From Pseudomonadota bacterium (GTDB lineage Bacteria; Pseudomonadota; Gammaproteobacteria; GRL18), in the NCBI GenBank assembly GCA_030632745.1, contig DAOVUE010000024.1, positions 1-9,326 on the forward strand: DNA of 9,326 bases, given 5' to 3'. Of this stretch, positions 5,222-9,326 are shown in pieces. Both the position numbers and the translations under genes were made by a program. Each line of letters starts with the position of its first letter. Position 1 is the first letter of the stretch. The notes under the pieces were generated by a model, which was not told where the DNA came from, did no database searches, and was given only the letters and a program-made list of their open reading frames with translations.

Positions 5222-8200
5222 TTAATCCTGTTCTAAGTCACCCTTTAATTGAATCCCACGACGAGATTTCTTTTTAACCGTCTTTTTTACCGAAGGTTTA
5301 TCATCTGACAACTTCGCTGCTGCAGATGTTTTTTTCTTAGCAGCGGACTTCTTCCTGGCCGTTGACTTTTTCTTAACAGGTTCTTTTTTCTTAACAGGTT
5401 CTTTTTTCTTAACTGTTGTCTGCGTCTTAACCGTATCAACTGGAGAAACAATTTCTGCAGTTGAACTAGAAGTAGATTTCTCTATCTCAGCATCCTTCTC
5501 TTGAACAGCACTGGCCTCAGCAGAATCAATAGGATTCTTATTTTCTAAATTCGTTTTTTTCGAATTTTGATCTTCTGAGTTTATCGTCACATCATTAGTC
5601 TCTTTTTGTCTGTCAGCAACGGGTTCCTGTCTGGAGGGTGATGAGACAGGTACTGATTTAGACTGAGATGCAGATTGCGTTTGAGACTTAGCTTCAGACT
5701 TTGCTTTTTTGCGCTTGAAAAGTAAATTATATATTCCCTGCAGAGACCACCAGATTATCTGCACAGTGGTTACTAAAATATTGTAAATACTGAGTAACAA
5801 CATACCAAAAAATGAACCACCTGAAGATTTCTTATTTTTTTTATCTTTTTTATCTCTTTTATTATCGAGTTCTTCAACACATAATTGATAATCAGGATGA
5901 TCTTCACGCATATTCTGACAGAATGCTGTACGGCCACTATAACAGCCTAAAGGAATAACAATCAATGTCAAGATGGTAGAGACAAAAACACCAAACATCA
6001 GTGAAATAGCCATACCCTGGAAAATAGGATCAAATAAAATTGCAGTCGAGCCTACAACCAGAGCCAATGCTGTAATAATAATAGGTCGTGTTCTGGTGAT
6101 ACAGGCCATAATGATAGCTTCTTTAATTTCAACACCCAGGCTAATTTCCTGGCGTGAATAGTCCACCAGTAAAATAGAGTTTCGCACAATAATACCCGCC
6201 AGAGCAATAAAGCCAATCATTGAAGTTGCCGTAAATTCAGCCCCCATAAGGGCATGACCTGGAATAATACCCACTAAAGTTAAAGGAATAGGTGAAATAA
6301 TAATTGCAGGCAGGGTAAAATTGCCAAATTCCCACACCACCAGCATATAAATCAGAATAATAGCCGCTCCAAAAGCAAGTCCCATATCACGGAAAGTTTC
6401 ATAGGTAACAGTCCACTCTCCTGTCCATTCAAAGCCTGAGAACTTATGCATATCAGAAGAACTTGGAGGTTCCATTAAAGTCCCCGTGATGTGTTCCTTA
6501 CGCGGTCCCTTATTTTCCTCTAATTTCAGCATATCCTCAATTTCGAAAATACCATAGATAGGGGAGGCAAACTCACCTATCACTTCACCTATAACATATT
6601 CCACAGCACGTAAATCTTTATGGTAGATAATGGGTTCCTTATAACTCTTAGAAAAAGAACCTAGTTCTGATAGCGGTACACTACCACCCTGAGAGTTTGG
6701 AACAGGCAGTTGACTTAAATAATTAAAGTTTGCTCTGATATCCAGAGGTAATTGCAAAATAATCATGGTAGGTTCTAATAATGAGCCATCTTTTATGTCA
6801 CCTAAAATAAAACCTCCCATAGCCATCTCTAAAGTTTTATTGACAGCATCGACGGTAACACCCGCGCGTATTGCTTTTTCACGATTAACTTTAAAATTCC
6901 ATATTTGGTAAGGCTTTTGTATATAAGTATCCACATCGGTAATCGATGGTGCTTTTTCAAATAACTCAGTTAATTTCATAGCCACTTCATGTCGTTCATG
7001 GGAGGTAGGACCATAGACTTCAGCAACCATAGTCTGCAATACGGGTGGTCCGGGGGGCATTTCCACCACTTGAAACTTAGGGGCATTATAGCGGGTATAG
7101 ACACCCTGTTTCACCTTCTGTGCAATTAAATCCTGCAGTGTCTTTCTTACTTCTAAAGCAATTTTATGACTGCTTCTTTGCCGTTCTTTCTTATGCAGCA
7201 GCTGCACATTTAAATCGGCCTGCCAGGGCTCCTGACGCAGAAAATAATGACGTACCAGGCCGTTAAAATCAAACGGGGCAGCAGTTCCGATATAGGACTG
7301 AATGGCTATTACTTCAGGAATTCTCCTCACTTTTTCTGCCATCTGCCGAGTAAGGTTAGCCGTTATCGGCAGGGCTGTACCCGCAGGGAAATTAATGACC
7401 ACATTGAAAACTTCCTTATTGTCCAGAGGCATCATTTTTACTTTAACCACCTTAAAATAAAACAGGCTGGTACAGATAAAAAACACTACAAATAATGAAA
7501 TTAAAAAAACATTTCCTGCAAACTTACTATCAATTAAGGGATTCAGAATACTCCGATAAAGACCATCCAGACGCTTTACAGTTTTATGTTCTACCTCCTC
7601 CATTTTTTCCAGAGAATCCATTGCAGGTTTAAAGCGTATCGCAAGATAGGGTGTAAAAACAAAGGCGGCAAATAAGGAATACATCATTGCAACTGAACCT
7701 AAGGCCGGGATGGGTTCCATATAGGGCCCCATCATGCCTCGAACCATACCCATCGGCAGCAATGCGGCAATTACGGTAAAAGTCGCAAGAATGGTCGGGT
7801 TGCCGACCTCTCTAACCGCATCAATAGATGTGCTGTCGGATATTTCACCATCCATTGCCCAGCGCCGATACATATTTTCCACCACCACAATAGCATCATC
7901 AACCAGAATACCAATAGAGAAAATTAACGCAAACAAGCTCACCCTGTCAATGGTATAACCCATGATTAAAGCAAAGAAAGTGGTTACTAAAATAACATTA
8001 GGAATAACAATAAAACAAACCAGGGCAGCTCGCCAGTTTAAAAACCAGAAAATCAGAATCGTTACAGCAATAGTCACCAGTGCCAGCTTGAACATCAGCC
8101 CATTCACTTTATCCTGTGCTGATTTACCGTAATTCCGGGTAACGCTGACTTCTACATTTCCGGGAATCAGGCGACCTTTCATAGATTCAACACGTTCCAG

Positions 8201-9166
8201 TATCTCTTCCACAACTGCAACACCATTGGTACCACTTTTCTTAGCAATCGCCAGGGTTACTGCAGGCACACCATTAGCTGATTTTTCTTCTGAACTAGCC
8301 GCTCCGGTATAAAAATTTACAATTTTATGAGTTTCACTGGGACCATGGTATACATCAGCAACATCTCTGATATAAACAGGATTACCATTGTGCATAGCAA
8401 CAACCAGGCGCTGTATGTCTTCTGCATTATGTAAAAAAGAACCGGTGTAAAGACTAAAACTGTTGGCTCCGGATTCGATATTTCCCACTGTTTTTTCACT
8501 ATTAGCCGTCATAATCGTACCGGCAACCTGTTCCAGTGTTATATCATAACCTGCCAGGCGTTCCGGCTTAACCTCAATGCGCAGTTGTTCCTGACGACCG
8601 CTCACAAGATAACTTTTACTGGTTTCAGGAATTTCTTTCAACTCCTGCATAACATCCAGGGCAATGAGTTTTAATGCCGCATCATCCAGGCTATCTGACC
8701 ATAAAGTCAAAGACACAATCGGGACGTCATCTACACCTTTAGGTTTGACTAAGGGTTGAGACACACCCGGCGGAACAAGATCCATATTGGATTCTAACTT
8801 ATCGTACAGCTTAACTAATGAGGGTCCCATATCCTCACCTACCTCAAACTGTACTGTAATAACAGCATGATCGCGTACAGAAGCTGAGTAAACATGATCC
8901 ACGCCTGGAATTTCACTCATGATTCTTTCCAGCGGTTCGGTCACTAACGAAGCAACCTGTTCTGGAGAAGCTCCTGAATACTTAACAAAAATATCAGCCA
9001 TAGGCACTGATATTTGCGGGTCCTCCTGCCTTGGCGTCATCATAAAACCTGCAATACCAATAGCATAAGTTGCAATGATTAACAACAGGGTTAAAGGTGA
9101 ATGCATAAAGGTTTGAGTTAAATTTCCAGCTAAACCCAGATCTTGTTTTTTGTTCGAATTATCCAT
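5222..9166 (-). CDS. RND-superfamily transporter permease with extended lysine-rich C-terminus
   Basis: Inner-membrane, proton-driven export permease of the AcrB/ACR_tran superfamily. TM1 is at about 22-44, a first periplasmic loop at 45-350 (starting MTPRQEDPQ), TM2-6 within 355-510, TM7 at 549-571, a second periplasmic loop at 572-922, and TM8-12 within 925-1073. The proton-relay aspartates are D423-D424 in ILVDDAIVVVEN. The partner lysine of AcrB TM10 (K940) is replaced by R995 in GIIVRNSILLVDY; AcrB T978 corresponds to T1032. Substrate cannot be deduced. Typical members have about 1030-1090 residues; here about 225 are added. They comprise a lysine-rich linker (1103-1113), a hydrophobic, tryptophan-containing stretch (about 1117-1149), a Ser/Gln/Glu-rich linker, and a basic tail (1252-1303) with KKKEPV repeats. 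No adaptor (MFP) or outer-membrane gene is in the window; one may lie upstream. ATG at 9166 gives the expected N-terminus, though the ribosome site (GAGTG, 11 nt away) is weak. Confidence 0.95.
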   Translation of the reverse strand: MDNSNKKQDLGLAGNLTQTFMHSPLTLLLIIATYAIGIAGFMMTPRQEDPQISVPMADIFVKYSGASPEQVASLVTEPLERIMSEIPGVDHVYSASVRDHAVITVQFEVGEDMGPSLVKLYDKLESNMDLVPPGVSQPLVKPKGVDDVPIVSLTLWSDSLDDAALKLIALDVMQELKEIPETSKSYLVSGRQEQLRIEVKPERLAGYDITLEQVAGTIMTANSEKTVGNIESGANSFSLYTGSFLHNAEDIQRLVVAMHNGNPVYIRDVADVYHGPSETHKIVNFYTGAASSEEKSANGVPAVTLAIAKKSGTNGVAVVEEILERVESMKGRLIPGNVEVSVTRNYGKSAQDKVNGLMFKLALVTIAVTILIFWFLNWRAALVCFIVIPNVILVTTFFALIMGYTIDRVSLFALIFSIGILVDDAIVVVENMYRRWAMDGEISDSTSIDAVREVGNPTILATFTVIAALLPMGMVRGMMGPYMEPIPALGSVAMMYSLFAAFVFTPYLAIRFKPAMDSLEKMEEVEHKTVKRLDGLYRSILNPLIDSKFAGNVFLISLFVVFFICTSLFYFKVVKVKMMPLDNKEVFNVVINFPAGTALPITANLTRQMAEKVRRIPEVIAIQSYIGTAAPFDFNGLVRHYFLRQEPWQADLNVQLLHKKERQRSSHKIALEVRKTLQDLIAQKVKQGVYTRYNAPKFQVVEMPPGPPVLQTMVAEVYGPTSHERHEVAMKLTELFEKAPSITDVDTYIQKPYQIWNFKVNREKAIRAGVTVDAVNKTLEMAMGGFILGDIKDGSLLEPTMIILQLPLDIRANFNYLSQLPVPNSQGGSVPLSELGSFSKSYKEPIIYHKDLRAVEYVIGEVIGEFASPIYGIFEIEDMLKLEENKGPRKEHITGTLMEPPSSSDMHKFSGFEWTGEWTVTYETFRDMGLAFGAAIILIYMLVVWEFGNFTLPAIIISPIPLTLVGIIPGHALMGAEFTATSMIGFIALAGIIVRNSILLVDYSRQEISLGVEIKEAIIMACITRTRPIIITALALVVGSTAILFDPIFQGMAISLMFGVFVSTILTLIVIPLGCYSGRTAFCQNMREDHPDYQLCVEELDNKRDKKDKKNKKSSGGSFFGMLLLSIYNILVTTVQIIWWSLQGIYNLLFKRKKAKSEAKSQTQSASQSKSVPVSSPSRQEPVADRQKETNDVTINSEDQNSKKTNLENKNPIDSAEASAVQEKDAEIEKSTSSSTAEIVSPVDTVKTQTTVKKKEPVKKKEPVKKKSTARKKSAAKKKTSAAAKLSDDKPSVKKTVKKKSRRGIQLKGDLEQD
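5373..5408. repeat. 18-bp perfect tandem duplication in the permease tail
   Basis: Two identical 18-bp units (5373-5390 and 5391-5408), with the first bases of a third, encode the repeated KKKEPV hexapeptide in the basic tail of the permease. The length is a multiple of three, so copy-number changes would keep the reading frame. Confidence 0.85.
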
Positions 9167-9211
9167 ATAACTAAAATCACTCGTGCTTGTCTATGTGTTA
9201 CTTTATTTTTA

Positions 9212-9243
9212 GAATTATCTCCATATAATAGTAGATAATTCAA
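9212..9243 (-). promoter_or_regulatory. Possible promoter overlapped by a 9-bp inverted repeat (operator candidate)
   Basis: On the minus strand TTGAAT (9243-9238) and GATAAT (9219-9214), 18 nt apart, resemble -35 and -10 elements (4/6 and 5/6 matches). The perfect inverted repeat GAATTATCT (9212-9220) / AGATAATTC (9233-9241) has a 12-nt spacer, arms about two helical turns apart, and covers both elements. That geometry fits a repressor dimer site controlling the permease. The DNA is AT-rich, so the promoter match alone is weak. Confidence 0.45.
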
Positions 9244-9255
9244 AAACATAAGGTT

Positions 9256-9286
9256 TAAGTAAAGTTTATAAATTGTAATTTACTTA
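9256..9286. repeat. 8-bp inverted repeat upstream of the RND promoter candidate
   Basis: TAAGTAAA (9256-9263) and TTTACTTA (9279-9286) are perfect inverted copies with a 15-nt spacer. They may be a second regulator site for the permease or for a gene beyond the window edge. No T-run follows that would make it a terminator. Confidence 0.35.
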
Positions 9287-9326
9287 GTCTATTTATCCTA
9301 TCCTATGAAACTAAGATTATTTAATA

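Larger units (their letters stand above)
9167..9326. other. Upstream region of the RND permease gene
   Basis: 160 nt with no supported gene, very AT-rich. It contains two inverted repeats (9212-9241 and 9256-9286) and a possible promoter for the permease. A permease promoter here would mean it is not strictly dependent on an upstream adaptor gene. Confidence 0.5.

Noticed and set aside
8317..8499. Minus-strand 60-codon ORF inside the RND permease
   Set aside because: It is in another frame of a conserved periplasmic domain and has no independent support.
9305..9326. Possible divergent plus-strand gene starting at ATG 9305
   Set aside because: Only seven codons are visible and no ribosome site precedes it; it cannot be supported.

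Overview
All six genes in this window lie on the minus strand, so transcription runs from high to low coordinates. The DNA is moderately AT-rich. The protein families (a proton-driven RND pump permease, an orphan ParA, a dynamin-like GTPase and a ligand-gated K+ channel) point to a Gram-negative proteobacterium. A gammaproteobacterium is my best guess from the look of the proteins, but nothing here identifies the taxon.

Layout, in the direction of transcription. (1) 9326-9167: an upstream region with a possible promoter overlapped by a perfect 9-bp inverted repeat. (2) 9166-5222: a very long RND-superfamily transporter permease (1314 aa). Its normal 12-helix body is followed by an extra hydrophobic segment and a lysine-rich low-complexity tail. 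(3) 5221-4952: a 270-nt spacer with a hairpin, a phased direct repeat and a palindrome next to a possible -10 element. (4) 4951-2091: a three-gene cluster encoding a small ParA-type ATPase, a single-pass membrane protein with a long methionine-cored coiled coil, and a membrane-anchored dynamin-like GTPase. It ends at a clear hairpin terminator (2038-2075). (5) 2007-1: a small four-helix membrane protein (resembles the DUF6394 type), followed 30 nt later by a two-helix K+ channel with tandem RCK domains. The channel starts at TTG and runs off the left edge of the window.

The RND permease probably belongs to an export operon whose periplasmic adaptor and outer-membrane partner are outside the window. 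The ParA/coiled-coil/GTPase cluster is the most intriguing part: a DNA- or surface-patterning ATPase, a membrane protein with a basic cytosolic N-terminus, and a membrane-remodelling type GTPase in one apparent transcription unit suggest a membrane-organising or cargo-positioning system. That role is inferred only. The last two genes look like a K+ channel and a small partner. No tRNA, rRNA, CRISPR or transposon is visible.
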